DNA of 64,000 nt from Microbulbifer hydrolyticus (GCF_009931115.1 NZ_CP047491.1:4122001-4186000); one strand, 5' to 3'. Counted from the stretch's first letter, positions 9,570-18,762 are shown. The notes: generated by a model not told the origin, from the sequence alone. Program-made: numbers and translations.

Positions 9570-10346
9570 TTACTTTTCGACGAATGCCCGCTCAATAACA
9601 TACTCATGGGGTATTCCCGCACGTGTCTCTTTAAACCCCCACTCATCCAGGATCCTGGTGAGATCCTTCAACATTGCCGGGGAACCACACAACATGAAGC
9701 GGTCCTCTTCCACATTCGGTGTGGGCAGATCCAGGTCGGTGAAAATCTTGCCAGAGAGCATCAAGTCAGTGAGCCGGCCATTATTGCGATAGGGTTCACG
9801 GGTGACTGTGGGGTAGTACCGCAAGCCCTCTTTTACCATCTCTCCAAAGTACTCGTGCTCGGGCAATTCTTTCTCGATGTAGTCCTGGTAGGCCAGTTCG
9901 GACTTGAAGCGTACGCCATGGGTTAAGATGACCTGGTCAAAGCGCTCATATACATCCGGGTCCTTGATGATACTCATAAACGGCGCAAGGCCCGTGCCGG
10001 TGGACAGCAACCACAAACGCTTGCCAGGCAGCAGGTGGTCTGCAACAAGGGTTCCTGTGGGCTTGCGGCTGACAAAAATTTCATCGCCCGGCTTGATTTT
10101 CTGCAACTGGGAAGTCAGCGGCCCGTCCGGTACTTTGATGCTAAAAAACTCCAGCTCATCTTCATAATTGGCGCTGGCAATGGAATAGGCTCGCAGCAGG
10201 GGGCGCCCACCAGGTTGCTCCAGGCCGATCATGGTGAAGTGGCCGTTTTCGAAGCGAAAACCCGGGTCGCGACTGGTTTTGAAGCTGAACAGGGTGTCAT
10301 TCCAGTGATGGACTTCGAGTACTGTTTCTTTATTCAAATTTGACAT
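9570..10346 (-). CDS. fpr: ferredoxin/flavodoxin-NADP+ reductase
   Basis: A 258-residue FAD enzyme that moves electrons between NADPH and ferredoxin or flavodoxin in the cytoplasm. The FAD domain shows GRPLLRAYSIASANYEDELEF, with the RxYS flavin motif. The NADP domain shows LLSTGTGLAPFMSII, LTHGVRFKSELAYQ and FMLCGSPAML. It ends in a short aromatic-poor tail, AFVEK, as in bacterial subclass-I Fpr. It is divergent from a LysR regulator, the same arrangement as fprA/finR in Pseudomonas, where the enzyme helps redox homeostasis under oxidative stress. An intrinsic terminator follows. Confidence 0.95.
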   Translation of the reverse strand: MSNLNKETVLEVHHWNDTLFSFKTSRDPGFRFENGHFTMIGLEQPGGRPLLRAYSIASANYEDELEFFSIKVPDGPLTSQLQKIKPGDEIFVSRKPTGTLVADHLLPGKRLWLLSTGTGLAPFMSIIKDPDVYERFDQVILTHGVRFKSELAYQDYIEKELPEHEYFGEMVKEGLRYYPTVTREPYRNNGRLTDLMLSGKIFTDLDLPTPNVEEDRFMLCGSPAMLKDLTRILDEWGFKETRAGIPHEYVIERAFVEK

Positions 10347-10386
10347 AGCAATAGAACCACTTATTCCTGAGCTTTTTGCCCGGGTA

Positions 10387-10414
10387 ATTCTAGCGCTGGC
10401 ATATTTATTGGCAA
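10387..10414 (-). promoter_or_regulatory. sigma70-like promoter of fpr
   Basis: On the minus strand TTGCCA (10414-10409) and TAGAAT (10392-10387) are separated by 16 bases, each one mismatch from consensus. They lie about 40 bases before the fpr ATG. Immediately upstream is a direct repeat of GATATT units (around 10420-10435), placed where a LysR activator would contact the -35 region. Confidence 0.6.
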
Positions 10415-10465
10415 AATGGGATATTTCGATATTCGTTATCCGGTTTATAGATATAGAGTTTTGCC

Positions 10466-11350
10466 ATGCGCTATTCCCTGCGTCAGCTCGAAGTCTTCCT
10501 CGCCTGCGCCCACTTTCAGAATGTCAGCCGCGCAGCGGAAAGTCTCAGCATGTCCCAGTCAGCCGCCTCTACAGCGCTTAAGGAGTTCGAGCAGCAGTTT
10601 GATCTTCGCCTTTTCGAGCGTACCGGTAAGCGCCTGCGCTTGAATGAGCTGGGGCGACAGCTATGGCCCAGGGCGGAAGAGTTGCTCGAGCGCGCGCGGG
10701 AACTCGAAGTTACCTTACAGGCCCATGGTGATCTCGGGAGGCTGAAGATTGGCGCCACACTTACCATCGGTAATTATCTGGCTGCCGGTATCATGGCCCG
10801 CTATATGGAGGAACAGCCGGGCGCTCGGGTTGAGCTCGAAGTGGCAAACACGGCGGCCATTGCCCAGGGTGTGCTCAATTTTGAACTGGATCTGGGCCTG
10901 ATCGAGGGGGAGCTCAATCACCCCGACCTGGAAATGATTCCGTGGCGCGAGGACGAGCTTGTCGTGTTCTGTGCTCCGGACCATCCGCTGGCGAAATATC
11001 CACACCTGGGCGACGAAGAGCTGCGCACCGCAACCTGGATACTACGCGAAACCGGCTCTGGTACACGCCAGACTTTTGAGCGCGCACTGGCGGGGCTGGT
11101 ACCCGAGCTGAATATCCGTCTGGAGTTACAACATACCGAGGCGATCAAACGCGCAGTGGAAGCCGGTCTCGGAGTAAGCTGCCTGTCCCGGGTGTCCCTC
11201 ACGGACGCCTTCAAACGTAGCGCACTGGTGGAATTGCCGGTTCCTCACCGGGATTTCCACCGCGAGTTCTACTTTGCCCTGCACCGCCAGAAATACCGCA
11301 GCGCCGGTATCGAGCGCTGGCTGGAGTTATGCCGTCAGTTGACGCCATAA
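10466..11350 (+). CDS. finR: LysR-family regulator, FinR-like
   Basis: A 294-residue regulator. The N-terminal winged helix-turn-helix reads YSLRQLEVFLACAHFQNVSRA and continues with SLSMSQSAASTALKEFEQQF. The LysR substrate-binding domain begins near residue 90 (LGRLKIGATLTIGNYLAAGI). It is divergent from fpr with 119 bases between them. In Pseudomonas the LysR protein FinR is divergent from and activates fpr during superoxide stress, so the same job is inferred here from position. It ends one base before the convergent ATP-grasp gene. Confidence 0.82.
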   Translation: MRYSLRQLEVFLACAHFQNVSRAAESLSMSQSAASTALKEFEQQFDLRLFERTGKRLRLNELGRQLWPRAEELLERARELEVTLQAHGDLGRLKIGATLTIGNYLAAGIMARYMEEQPGARVELEVANTAAIAQGVLNFELDLGLIEGELNHPDLEMIPWREDELVVFCAPDHPLAKYPHLGDEELRTATWILRETGSGTRQTFERALAGLVPELNIRLELQHTEAIKRAVEAGLGVSCLSRVSLTDAFKRSALVELPVPHRDFHREFYFALHRQKYRSAGIERWLELCRQLTP

Positions 11351-11351
11351 T

Positions 11352-12827
11352 TTATGAGGCAATCTGGCCTGCCCTTCGCGCATCGAGTCGCCGTATAAAT
11401 TCCTGCAGTATCAGTCTGTACAATTCCTTACCCAGATATTTGTCTTCGACACCACTGTCAATGGATGAGTTGTCGTTAACCTCGATCACGTACCCCTTTC
11501 CCGCGGATTCCTTCACATCCACCCCGTAGAATCCATTTCCTATAGGCTTGGTTGCCTTCAACGCCGCCTGCAACACCGGTTTCGGTACTTCAAACGTAGG
11601 CAGGGTGGTGAAGCCACCGCTGACCGTTTTCTTGCTACCGTGGTTGTAGATTTGCCAGTGGTTCTTCGCCATGTAGTAGCGACAGGCGTACAGCGGCTTG
11701 TTGTCGAGCACACCGATCCGCCAGTCAAACTCGGTGTAGAGAAACTCCTGGGCCAGAAGAAGGCTGGATTCTTCAAACAGCTCGTTCAACTTGGTATGCA
11801 GCTCTTCTTCGGAGTGCACTTTCACCACACCGCGGGAGAAGGAGCCATCGGGGATTTTCACCACCATTGGCAGGCCCAATTCTTCCATCGCGGCTTTCAG
11901 GCCGTCTTCATCGCCCCTGCGCAGGATGCATGTGCGCGGCGCCGGGACCTTGTTGTTACGAAACAGATCCGCGAGATAGATCTTGTTAGTACAGCGCAGG
12001 ATACTGGTGGGGTCATCGAGCACCACGAGCCCTTCGGCCTCGGCCTTTTTGGCGAAGCGGTAGGTATGGTGGTCAATCGCCGTCGTCTCGCGGATAAACA
12101 GGCCGTCGAACTCTGACAGGCGCATGTAGTCACCCGGGCCGATCAGCTCTACCGACAGGCCCAGCTCGCGGCCTGCGCTGACGAATTTCTTGATCGCCGC
12201 CCCATCCGACGGTGGCAGCGCCTCCTCCGGGTTTACCAGAATCGCCAGGTCGTAGCGGGTATTACTGGGTTTTTTATGCTGTCGCCATACCTTGTTGCTG
12301 AAGTTGTCCAGGGCCTCGGCGAACTCTGTCTCCTCGGACTCATCGAGGTCGCGATGGGAACAGATCTTGAGTTCGACGATTTCCCATTGGGGGTCCGCCC
12401 GCAGGTGGATCTCCAGCACCGGGCAGGCGAAGCGGTCGAAAAGCGCCCGTGCCAGCGGCTGCAGCTCCGGATCCGCGCAACGGCCGAAGTAGGACTTCAC
12501 CACCCGCTCAGACCCCGGCGCCGGTACTGGCAGCTTTGCCAATGCCGGAATTGCATGGGACAACTGCAGCTTGTACAGCTGGGGCAGCGACAGGTCGTTC
12601 AGGGTTCGCACACTTGGAAGCACATTATGGCTGCGGGCTTCGGCAAGCAGAGAACAGTAATAGCCCTCGCCGCGGTAGTCGTAACTGGCGCACAGGTTGA
12701 TCACCCGCATCCGCTGTTGCTGGCGGGGTGGCAGGGCGAGGTAGTCGGCAAAGGTAATCACCCGCTCGCTAGGGTAATAGGGAGCCCAGTCGTCGGGCTC
12801 GTCGATCACGATAAGGACCTGTGACAT
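11352..12827 (-). CDS. RimK-like ATP-grasp ligase with RLAN N-terminal domain
   Basis: A 491-residue protein, starting at ATG 12827 (MSQVLIVIDEPDDWAP); a longer frame upstream has no homology-like content. Residues 1-220 match the RimK-like N-terminal (RLAN) region (INLCASYDYRGEGYYCSLLAEA). The rest is an ATP-grasp ligase with DDPTSILRCTNKIYLADLF, LPMVVKIPDGSFSRGVVKV and the metal-binding VIEVNDNSSIDSGVED. RimK enzymes attach amino acids, often glutamate, to a carboxyl end using ATP. The gene is divergent from a GNAT/C39 fusion; the two co-occur in many proteobacteria with no established pathway. Substrate unknown. Confidence 0.85.
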   Translation of the reverse strand: MSQVLIVIDEPDDWAPYYPSERVITFADYLALPPRQQQRMRVINLCASYDYRGEGYYCSLLAEARSHNVLPSVRTLNDLSLPQLYKLQLSHAIPALAKLPVPAPGSERVVKSYFGRCADPELQPLARALFDRFACPVLEIHLRADPQWEIVELKICSHRDLDESEETEFAEALDNFSNKVWRQHKKPSNTRYDLAILVNPEEALPPSDGAAIKKFVSAGRELGLSVELIGPGDYMRLSEFDGLFIRETTAIDHHTYRFAKKAEAEGLVVLDDPTSILRCTNKIYLADLFRNNKVPAPRTCILRRGDEDGLKAAMEELGLPMVVKIPDGSFSRGVVKVHSEEELHTKLNELFEESSLLLAQEFLYTEFDWRIGVLDNKPLYACRYYMAKNHWQIYNHGSKKTVSGGFTTLPTFEVPKPVLQAALKATKPIGNGFYGVDVKESAGKGYVIEVNDNSSIDSGVEDKYLGKELYRLILQEFIRRLDARRAGQIAS

Positions 12828-13049
12828 GAATAGATGTAGCGCCTCAATGGTTTGCCGGTTGGCAAAATGGGGGAAGAGTGAGACTGGTACCGAATGGGTA
12901 CCGGGCCGTGCAGAGCTGATCGGCCAGACAGGCGAAAGATAGAAGAGTTTTGCCTTGTTGCCTAATAATTTTTTTCGTCGGTATCTGGTTTTTTTCAACC
13001 GGTTTGCTAACGTGCTCAGGCCGCGCTTTTGCGGCGCCCTGCCCCGGTG

Positions 13050-14180
13050 ATGCAACCCGCCATGCCCACACCCTCCCCTGTAGATTTCCAGCTGCGGAAC
13101 GCCCTCGAGAGCGACGTGGACCCCCTGTTTGCACTGGAGGAACAGAGCTTTTCCGGCGACCGCCTGAGCCGCCGGCGCCTGCGCCACTGGGTACGCGCGG
13201 ACAACCGGGTATTCCTGGTCGCCGAGGCGAAAGAGGGCCTGCTCGGCTACGCGCTGGTACTGCTGCGTCGCGGTACCCGCCTCGCCCGGCTCTACTCTCT
13301 CGCCGTCGGCCCCGGGGGACGCGGCCGGGGGATCGGTAAGGCGCTGCTGAGCGCCGCAGAAGATGCCAGCAGCCGCAGTGGGCGCTTATACATGCGCCTG
13401 GAAGTAGCGGAAGCCAACACCCCCGCCATCTCCCTGTACCGCCAGCTGGGTTACCGGACCTTCGGCAGTTACACCAATTACTACGAGGATTCCGGCAATG
13501 CCCTGCGCATGCAGAAACGCATTCGCTACCGCCCGGAAAATCTGCACACGCTGGATGTCCCCTGGTACGGACAGCGCACCGAGTTCACCTGTGGCCCGGC
13601 GGCCGCGATGATGGCGATGGCGGGGCTGAACGCTGCTTATGAGGCAAATGCCAGCGATGAGCTGGCGCTGTGGCGGGAGGCCACGACCATCTTTATGACG
13701 TCCGGCACCGGCGGCTGCCACCCTATTGGCCTGGCGCTGGCGATGCAGAAGCGCGGCTTTGACTGTGCCGTGTACCTCAACCAGACCGGACCGCTGTTCA
13801 TTCACAGCGTGCGCAGTGCAGAGAAGAAGTCCGTTATTGAACAGGTGGACGCAGACTATCGCCAACAGGCTGCGCGCTCGGGCCTGCCGGTGGTTACGCA
13901 AGACTTTACCCAGGAACAGTGCCAGCAGTGGCTCGAGGACGGTGCACTGGTACTGCTGTTAATCAGCACCTTTCGCCTGGACGGCAAGAAAGTCCCACAC
14001 TGGGTCACCCTGACGGGCATGGATGACGAGTGCTTTTACGTGCACGACCCGGATGTGGACGATGAAGACAACCCGCTGGACAGTCAGTATCTTCCCATTG
14101 CCCGGGAGGATTTTGCGAAGATGTCACTGTTCGGTAAAGAGCGATTACGCACTGCGCTGGTCATCCGCAATCGTCATTGA
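13050..14180 (+). CDS. GNAT acetyltransferase fused to C39-like peptidase
   Basis: A 376-residue fusion when started at ATG 13050; a TTG at 13029 and an ATG at 13062 are alternatives and none has a clear ribosome binding site. Residues about 10-150 are a GNAT acetyltransferase (LYSLAVGPGGRGRGIGKALL, the acetyl-CoA loop). Residues about 165-376 are a C39-like (DUF3335-type) papain-fold domain with Cys181 in FTCGPAAAMMAM, His317 in VPHWVTLTG and Asp333 in HDPD, so the catalytic triad looks intact. The partner ligase is divergent. A role in modifying and trimming a peptide or ligase product is inference. Confidence 0.82.
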   Translation: MQPAMPTPSPVDFQLRNALESDVDPLFALEEQSFSGDRLSRRRLRHWVRADNRVFLVAEAKEGLLGYALVLLRRGTRLARLYSLAVGPGGRGRGIGKALLSAAEDASSRSGRLYMRLEVAEANTPAISLYRQLGYRTFGSYTNYYEDSGNALRMQKRIRYRPENLHTLDVPWYGQRTEFTCGPAAAMMAMAGLNAAYEANASDELALWREATTIFMTSGTGGCHPIGLALAMQKRGFDCAVYLNQTGPLFIHSVRSAEKKSVIEQVDADYRQQAARSGLPVVTQDFTQEQCQQWLEDGALVLLLISTFRLDGKKVPHWVTLTGMDDECFYVHDPDVDDEDNPLDSQYLPIAREDFAKMSLFGKERLRTALVIRNRH

Positions 14181-14229
14181 GGGGTGTTGTCGCATGCCTG
14201 TCGGCGGTTAGTTTTTGGCAGCTACAAAT

Positions 14230-14256
14230 GAAAAAGCGGGCTGACGCCCGCTGTTT
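14230..14256 (-). terminator. intrinsic terminator, probably bidirectional
   Basis: Stem 14236-14241/14246-14251 (GCGGGC with GCCCGC, four-base loop), followed on the minus strand by five T. On the plus strand a weaker TGTTT follows. It serves the lipoprotein gene ending at 14274 and possibly the convergent C39 gene. Confidence 0.75.
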
Positions 14257-14273
14257 CACTTCAATCTGAATTC

Positions 14274-14960
14274 TTATTCTTCGGTATTCTCGGCAAGAAC
14301 TGTGGGCTTTTCTTCCCGCTGCTCTGGATGCGTCCAGCTCGGCAACAGGTTTTTAGCCAAAGTCTGGCCGGCAATGAAGGGGTACTTCGCTTCCAGCGCT
14401 TTCATGTCTTCGGCATAGTTGTCCGTAATGCTTACCTCGAAGGTACCATTGGAAAAGCCAACTACGGCCTGGTCGATCAGAGGTATTACCAGACCGGCTC
14501 GCGGCTGGTCATCTTCTCTCGGCTTGATGACGGCATTGATATTGCCAATATAAACCACCTGATTCGCCGGCACGTCAATTTCATACTCAAATGGCAGATC
14601 CGCCATGGCATTCAGCAGAAGCGGCACCTGACGCATAAAGCGCGCCAACTTCAACTTCGCCTTACCTGGCTCGACCGCCATGCTGATGAAATATTCTTTG
14701 CCGCCCTTATCGAGATCAGCTACCAGTGCAGGCTTCGTAAAGGAGAAGTCTTTTTCGTTCTGATTTACAAACACTGCCAACAGATCAGGTTGGTGGCTTG
14801 GCTTGTTATCATTTCGAATGGAGAGCTTACCAACCAGAATGCTCTTTTGTGAGGTATCGACGGCGGTAGCTTTATCATTCAGCGGCATTTTACTGACGTT
14901 CGCACAACCGGCAAAGACAACCACTGTGAGCAACAATACGATGCGGGATAAAATTTTCAT
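14274..14960 (-). CDS. hypothetical lipoprotein
   Basis: A 228-residue protein with a classic lipoprotein signal: MKILSRIVLLLTVVVFAGC, with the lipobox FAGC at residues 16-19, followed by A, which favours outer-membrane sorting. The mature part is mixed polar with no recognised catalytic motif; YEIDVPANQVVYIGNINAVI may be part of a beta-sandwich. It reads like the envelope lipoproteins that often carry a DUF2846-type fold, but I cannot confirm that. It stands alone with its own terminator, downstream of a second lipoprotein gene. Confidence 0.75.
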   Translation of the reverse strand: MKILSRIVLLLTVVVFAGCANVSKMPLNDKATAVDTSQKSILVGKLSIRNDNKPSHQPDLLAVFVNQNEKDFSFTKPALVADLDKGGKEYFISMAVEPGKAKLKLARFMRQVPLLLNAMADLPFEYEIDVPANQVVYIGNINAVIKPREDDQPRAGLVIPLIDQAVVGFSNGTFEVSITDNYAEDMKALEAKYPFIAGQTLAKNLLPSWTHPEQREEKPTVLAENTEE

Positions 14961-15103
14961 TTAATATTCCAAAGTTTTTATTGATATTTCTGGATTATTT
15001 GGTTGTAGCGAAAACATTAATACAGCACCCAAAATTTTTCACTACATCGACAAATGGCCCCTGAAACTGCTCGGAGCCATATTCTGTCCATAAAGAAACG
15101 GGA

Positions 15104-15598
15104 TCAATTGAGCGGAATCAATTGAGCTTTGGCTTCTTCAGTCAGCTGATGTACCGATGCGATCTTCAGAGATTCCAGGCCGGTAGCAGCGGTAACTGGA
15201 TGTAGTGAGACATTGGCGGTTTCAGGCAACTTCCACATAGCACCTGTCGCCGGATCGACGATCAGCATTCCGATCAGACCGCCGAGGAGGATATTGCCGA
15301 TATACCAACCGTCCATGCCCGCGCGTAGCTGGAAGTTCTGCTCCTGATAACCGGCCATCTGGAATTTCACGGTATAGCTGGCGGAAGAAAAGTAGCCATC
15401 GGAAGCCGAGAGAGTGATGGTGTCTGGTGTTACGCCGCTATGCACATCGAAACCAGATTCATTCACTACAACAAAATTGGCTCCGGCAGGATTACTGCTG
15501 ATCGTTACTGGATAATTACTATCACTGACGATACTCGCACAACCCGATACCAGCCCCAGCCCTGCAATGGCCACCCCTAAAGTCAATTTGTTCAGCAT
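15104..15598 (-). CDS. hypothetical lipoprotein, PEGA-like
   Basis: A 164-residue protein with signal MLNKLTLGVAIAGLGLVSGC (lipobox VSGC). YPVTISSNPAGANFVVVNES resembles the start of PEGA-type surface domains, and YTVKFQMAGYQEQNFQLRA fits the second half of such a fold. A glycine-rich hydrophobic segment (WYIGNILLGGLIGMLIVDPATGAMW) follows, as in small glycine-zipper-like envelope lipoproteins. About 143 bases separate it from the next lipoprotein gene. Function unknown. Confidence 0.75.
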   Translation of the reverse strand: MLNKLTLGVAIAGLGLVSGCASIVSDSNYPVTISSNPAGANFVVVNESGFDVHSGVTPDTITLSASDGYFSSASYTVKFQMAGYQEQNFQLRAGMDGWYIGNILLGGLIGMLIVDPATGAMWKLPETANVSLHPVTAATGLESLKIASVHQLTEEAKAQLIPLN

Positions 15599-15775
15599 GT
15601 TGAAACCCTAAAACTATCATTTTGTTTGTAGACACCGCTGGATCGAATCACCGCCAGCGGCGCGCAAGGTTATCATGTAAATCAACATGCAGAAGACAAA
15701 CAGTCATTACACGCCATTACACGAGGGCGCGCAGATCATACATTGGGCAGAAGCGCGACCCAGTGTCGGCCAAGT

Positions 15776-17461
15776 TCAATCGACTGAATACAGGTCGCCA
15801 AAAAAGTCGCCCCGATTCCAGCGCGGCTTTCTGTCCGCATCCGTGATCTCCCGGGCAATCGCGTAGTTCACCTCGGCAAACTGCCGGGCGGCGGTGTAGT
15901 TGATCTGCTCATCAGCTTCGTCACTGGGGCGGTGGTAGCGGGTGCGGAGGAATTCGACCTGGGCGTCGGTACCATTGATGCTCTGGTCGACGGCTTCGCG
16001 GCCGGAGATCAGGTAGATCGCCGGCACGCCCTGGCGTACGAAGCTGTAGTGGTCGCTGCGTACAAAGATCACCTGCTCCGGCATCGGGTCCGGGCTCAGT
16101 TTCAGTCCCGCGCGCTCGGCGGCGTGTTCGGCGGTTTTGCCCAGGCTGGAATGCTCTGCGCCGAAGGCGATCACATCCCTGAACGGATACAGCAGCATGG
16201 GCATGTCCAGGTTGATGTTTGCCACCATGGATTTGGGTGACACCGGTGGGTGCTGGGCAAAGTAGTCGGAGCCGAGCAGTCCCTCCTCCTCAGCCGTAAC
16301 CGCGACAAAAAGGACCGAGCGGCGCGGCGCGCGGCCGGACTCGGCAAACAGCCGGGCCACTTCCAGCATCACGGCAATGCCGGCGGCATTGTCCTGGGCA
16401 CCGTTATTGATCCGGTCATGCGCATCGGCACCAGTTTGCTCGCTGTGTTCACCCTCACTGACACCGATATGGTCGAGGTGTGCTGAGAAGATGACGTACT
16501 CGTCTTTCAGTTTCGGGTCGCTGCCGGGCAGCATCCCCACCACGTTGGGGCTCACGATCTTGCGGTGCTCGGCGCTGCTGGTCAGGGTCGCGCTGTAGGG
16601 CAACGGGAAGCCCTTGGGCACCACACCGCTTTTCATCTCGGTATACACGGTATCCAGACTGCGGGCGGCGCCCATAAACAGCTGCTTGGCCGCGGGCATA
16701 TCCAGCACCACGCCCGGGTGCAGGCCGGGAATGGCATTGCCCGGAATGTCGTCCGCACGCAGCCAGTCGAAGCTCGGGTCATTCAGATGTGCGGCGGAGC
16801 GGGCGAACGGCCGGCGAGCTTCCCGGGCCGGGGTGTTGAGGCTGATAAATCCCACGGCGCCGTGGCGAGCAGCGGTATCGCGCTTGGTGCGACCGGAGGC
16901 GTAGTGTGCGCCCACTTCGTTCGGCATCTGCGCGGGGCGGCCGTCGACTACCACGACGATCTTGCCCTGCACGTCCAGCTCCGCATAATCATCGACACCG
17001 TATTCCGGCGCTTCGATGCCGTAACCCACAAACACCAGGCCCGCGGAGGTGGCGGTGTCCTCGCCGATGGTGGGGGGCGACGCGAGGAAGTCCTCACCCA
17101 GTTCAAAGGCAATGTCCCCGTCACGGCCGTGCAGCATCAGGGTTGCCCGCTGAGTACCCCAGCTGGCCTCGCGGAACGGGACCGGCTGGAAATAGTCATT
17201 GCCGGTAATCGACTGCAGGCCAAGCGCCGCAAAGCGGGCGGCAACGTATTCGGCGGCCTGTTGATACCCTGGCGAACCGGTCTGGCGCCCGGCAAGTGTA
17301 TCGGCGGACAGGTATTCCACATCCGCGCGTAGTTTTCCCATATCCGCACGGGGAATTGGCAGCAGACCAGCAATACTGGTACAGGAAGTAATACCGGCGC
17401 TGATCAGCGCGGTCAGGAAACCTGCCGCAATCGCGCGGCCGGTGAAACGCTTTATTCTCAT
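15776..17461 (-). CDS. secreted M28-family zinc aminopeptidase
   Basis: A 561-residue exported peptidase. The N-terminus is a signal with a possible lipobox (ITSC, around residues 24-27). A PA-like insert is predicted between the two halves of the catalytic domain. Zinc-site motifs appear in order: VIFSAHLDHIG, NGAQDNAAGIAVMLEVARLF, TAEEEGLLGS (catalytic Glu pair), ANINLDM, and SDHYSFVRQGVPAIYL. This is the full M28 ligand set, so it should be active as a periplasmic or outer-membrane-anchored aminopeptidase. It is 74 bases downstream of an MBL-like gene in the same direction. Confidence 0.88.
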   Translation of the reverse strand: MRIKRFTGRAIAAGFLTALISAGITSCTSIAGLLPIPRADMGKLRADVEYLSADTLAGRQTGSPGYQQAAEYVAARFAALGLQSITGNDYFQPVPFREASWGTQRATLMLHGRDGDIAFELGEDFLASPPTIGEDTATSAGLVFVGYGIEAPEYGVDDYAELDVQGKIVVVVDGRPAQMPNEVGAHYASGRTKRDTAARHGAVGFISLNTPAREARRPFARSAAHLNDPSFDWLRADDIPGNAIPGLHPGVVLDMPAAKQLFMGAARSLDTVYTEMKSGVVPKGFPLPYSATLTSSAEHRKIVSPNVVGMLPGSDPKLKDEYVIFSAHLDHIGVSEGEHSEQTGADAHDRINNGAQDNAAGIAVMLEVARLFAESGRAPRRSVLFVAVTAEEEGLLGSDYFAQHPPVSPKSMVANINLDMPMLLYPFRDVIAFGAEHSSLGKTAEHAAERAGLKLSPDPMPEQVIFVRSDHYSFVRQGVPAIYLISGREAVDQSINGTDAQVEFLRTRYHRPSDEADEQINYTAARQFAEVNYAIAREITDADRKPRWNRGDFFGDLYSVD

Positions 17462-17535
17462 GTCGGGCTCGTCAAGATCGGGAACGCAGCGAGCTTATCA
17501 TGCCCGCTGGGGCGACCACCGACGATTGGGAGGCA

Positions 17536-18282
17536 TCAATGACGTGGGGCAAGTCTCAGAAAGCTGCTGGCAACCGCATTTTCGGCGAGTTCGTGGGCAC
17601 GGTCCGCACAGAAGTCACCATGCCCTCCGAGGAGGTGGTAGAACGGCAGATTGAGTAGACGCTGAAAATCCGCCGCCAACCAGCGCTGGTTGTTCTCGTG
17701 GTCCGGGGTAGCGCGACGGCACCACCCCGGCGCCACCTGCATTCCCTGATGTACCCCACTTAAACGCAGCATCCATTTGCCGGCCCAGCTACAGCCAGTC
17801 CAGCCATTCCAGAATTGCAGTGCGTCGCAGGTGAGCAGCAGCCCCCCGGACAGGGGGAGCAACAGCGCCGCTTCCGGCACGCGGCTGTTACTGAATTCGA
17901 ATACCCGACCGCCAGTGACCGGGCAGGTTCCACCGTCGGTCAGAAACTGGTCTGCAGGGGGTAGCGGGTAGCGGTCGGAATGGGCCTGGCGCCAGAAGAA
18001 GACATTGAAGCGATCGCGATAGTAGAGGTCGTCGCAACCGTGGTAGTAGCCGAGTCGCACCGCCTGACGCACCTGCCCCAGTTCGCACAGCCGCTCTTCC
18101 TCCAGCCGGCGCAGGCGCACCGGATTCACCAGCAGCAGGTCATCGCCATTGCGCACGATACCCATATTGCGGTTGACGAATACCCGCGGAGCAATACGGG
18201 CCGTTCCGCGCACCACAAAAAAATCCGGCAACACCTGGCGAATGTGGCCGTGTGGTAGAGGTGCGGGATAGGCGATATGCAT
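17536..18282 (-). CDS. MBL-fold-like hypothetical protein
   Basis: A 248-residue protein. The pattern NMGIVRNGDDLLLVNPVRL, RLGYYHGCDDLYY near the middle of the N-terminal half and LLGGHGDFCADRAHE near the end resembles the layout of metallo-beta-lactamase-fold proteins, but the canonical HxHxDH motif is replaced by HGCDD, so metal binding may be altered or lost. No signal peptide is seen. It sits between the ACT-domain gene and the M28 peptidase. Enzymatic activity should not be assumed. Confidence 0.6.
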   Translation of the reverse strand: MHIAYPAPLPHGHIRQVLPDFFVVRGTARIAPRVFVNRNMGIVRNGDDLLLVNPVRLRRLEEERLCELGQVRQAVRLGYYHGCDDLYYRDRFNVFFWRQAHSDRYPLPPADQFLTDGGTCPVTGGRVFEFSNSRVPEAALLLPLSGGLLLTCDALQFWNGWTGCSWAGKWMLRLSGVHQGMQVAPGWCRRATPDHENNQRWLAADFQRLLNLPFYHLLGGHGDFCADRAHELAENAVASSFLRLAPRH

Positions 18283-18351
18283 GGTCTCAGGAAGCTCCTC
18301 AGCGGCGCTCCCTGCCGGATAACTGGTTGTTAGCCGAGCTGTTACCTGCGG

Positions 18352-18762
18352 CTAGCTGTACTGCAAACGGTTGCCTATTCCATACAGGATCTGCATGGCC
18401 TGGGTGGCATCATGCTCGCTTACCAGCAGGTGTTCGTGGCAGCGTGCGGAAACCACATTGGCCTGGATACCCGCTTCCGCCAGTTCACGAACAACAATAG
18501 CCGTGAGGCCGGGCACCTGCAGGCAAGCAGAGTACTGCAGGGTGATCTGGCGATAGCCACCCTCATCAGGCAATGACGCCCGCTCGGCAACGTCTTTCGG
18601 CAGCAGTGCGGAGATACCTTCGCGCTCGCGGAATATACACAGGCACTCCTTCAACAGTGCGCGCAATTGCGCTTCATCCAGCTGGCACATCACCAGTGGC
18701 TCGCGGTTCAGAATCGGTGTCAGGCGCAGTAGCAGCTGGTCGATTTTTACCTGGGCATTCAT
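18352..18762 (-). CDS. ACT-domain protein
   Basis: A 136-residue protein. The C-terminal half, LTAIVVRELAEAGIQANVVS plus HLLVSEHDATQAMQIL, fits an ACT ligand-binding fold of the small ACT_3/ACT_7 kind. The N-terminal half resembles the ACT-like partner domain. Such proteins bind amino acids and act as sensors, but the ligand is unknown. It lies 37 bases downstream of a secreted-protein gene and 69 bases upstream of the MBL-like gene. Confidence 0.72.
   Translation of the reverse strand: MNAQVKIDQLLLRLTPILNREPLVMCQLDEAQLRALLKECLCIFREREGISALLPKDVAERASLPDEGGYRQITLQYSACLQVPGLTAIVVRELAEAGIQANVVSARCHEHLLVSEHDATQAMQILYGIGNRLQYS

Noticed and set aside
11352-14180. The ATP-grasp/C39 pair considered as a classic RiPP (lanthipeptide/microviridin) cluster
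   Set aside because: No precursor peptide frame or exporter gene was found in or beside the pair.
17536-18282. Call of this gene as an active metallo-beta-lactamase
   Set aside because: The canonical HxHxDH motif is not visible, so only a fold-level resemblance was kept.
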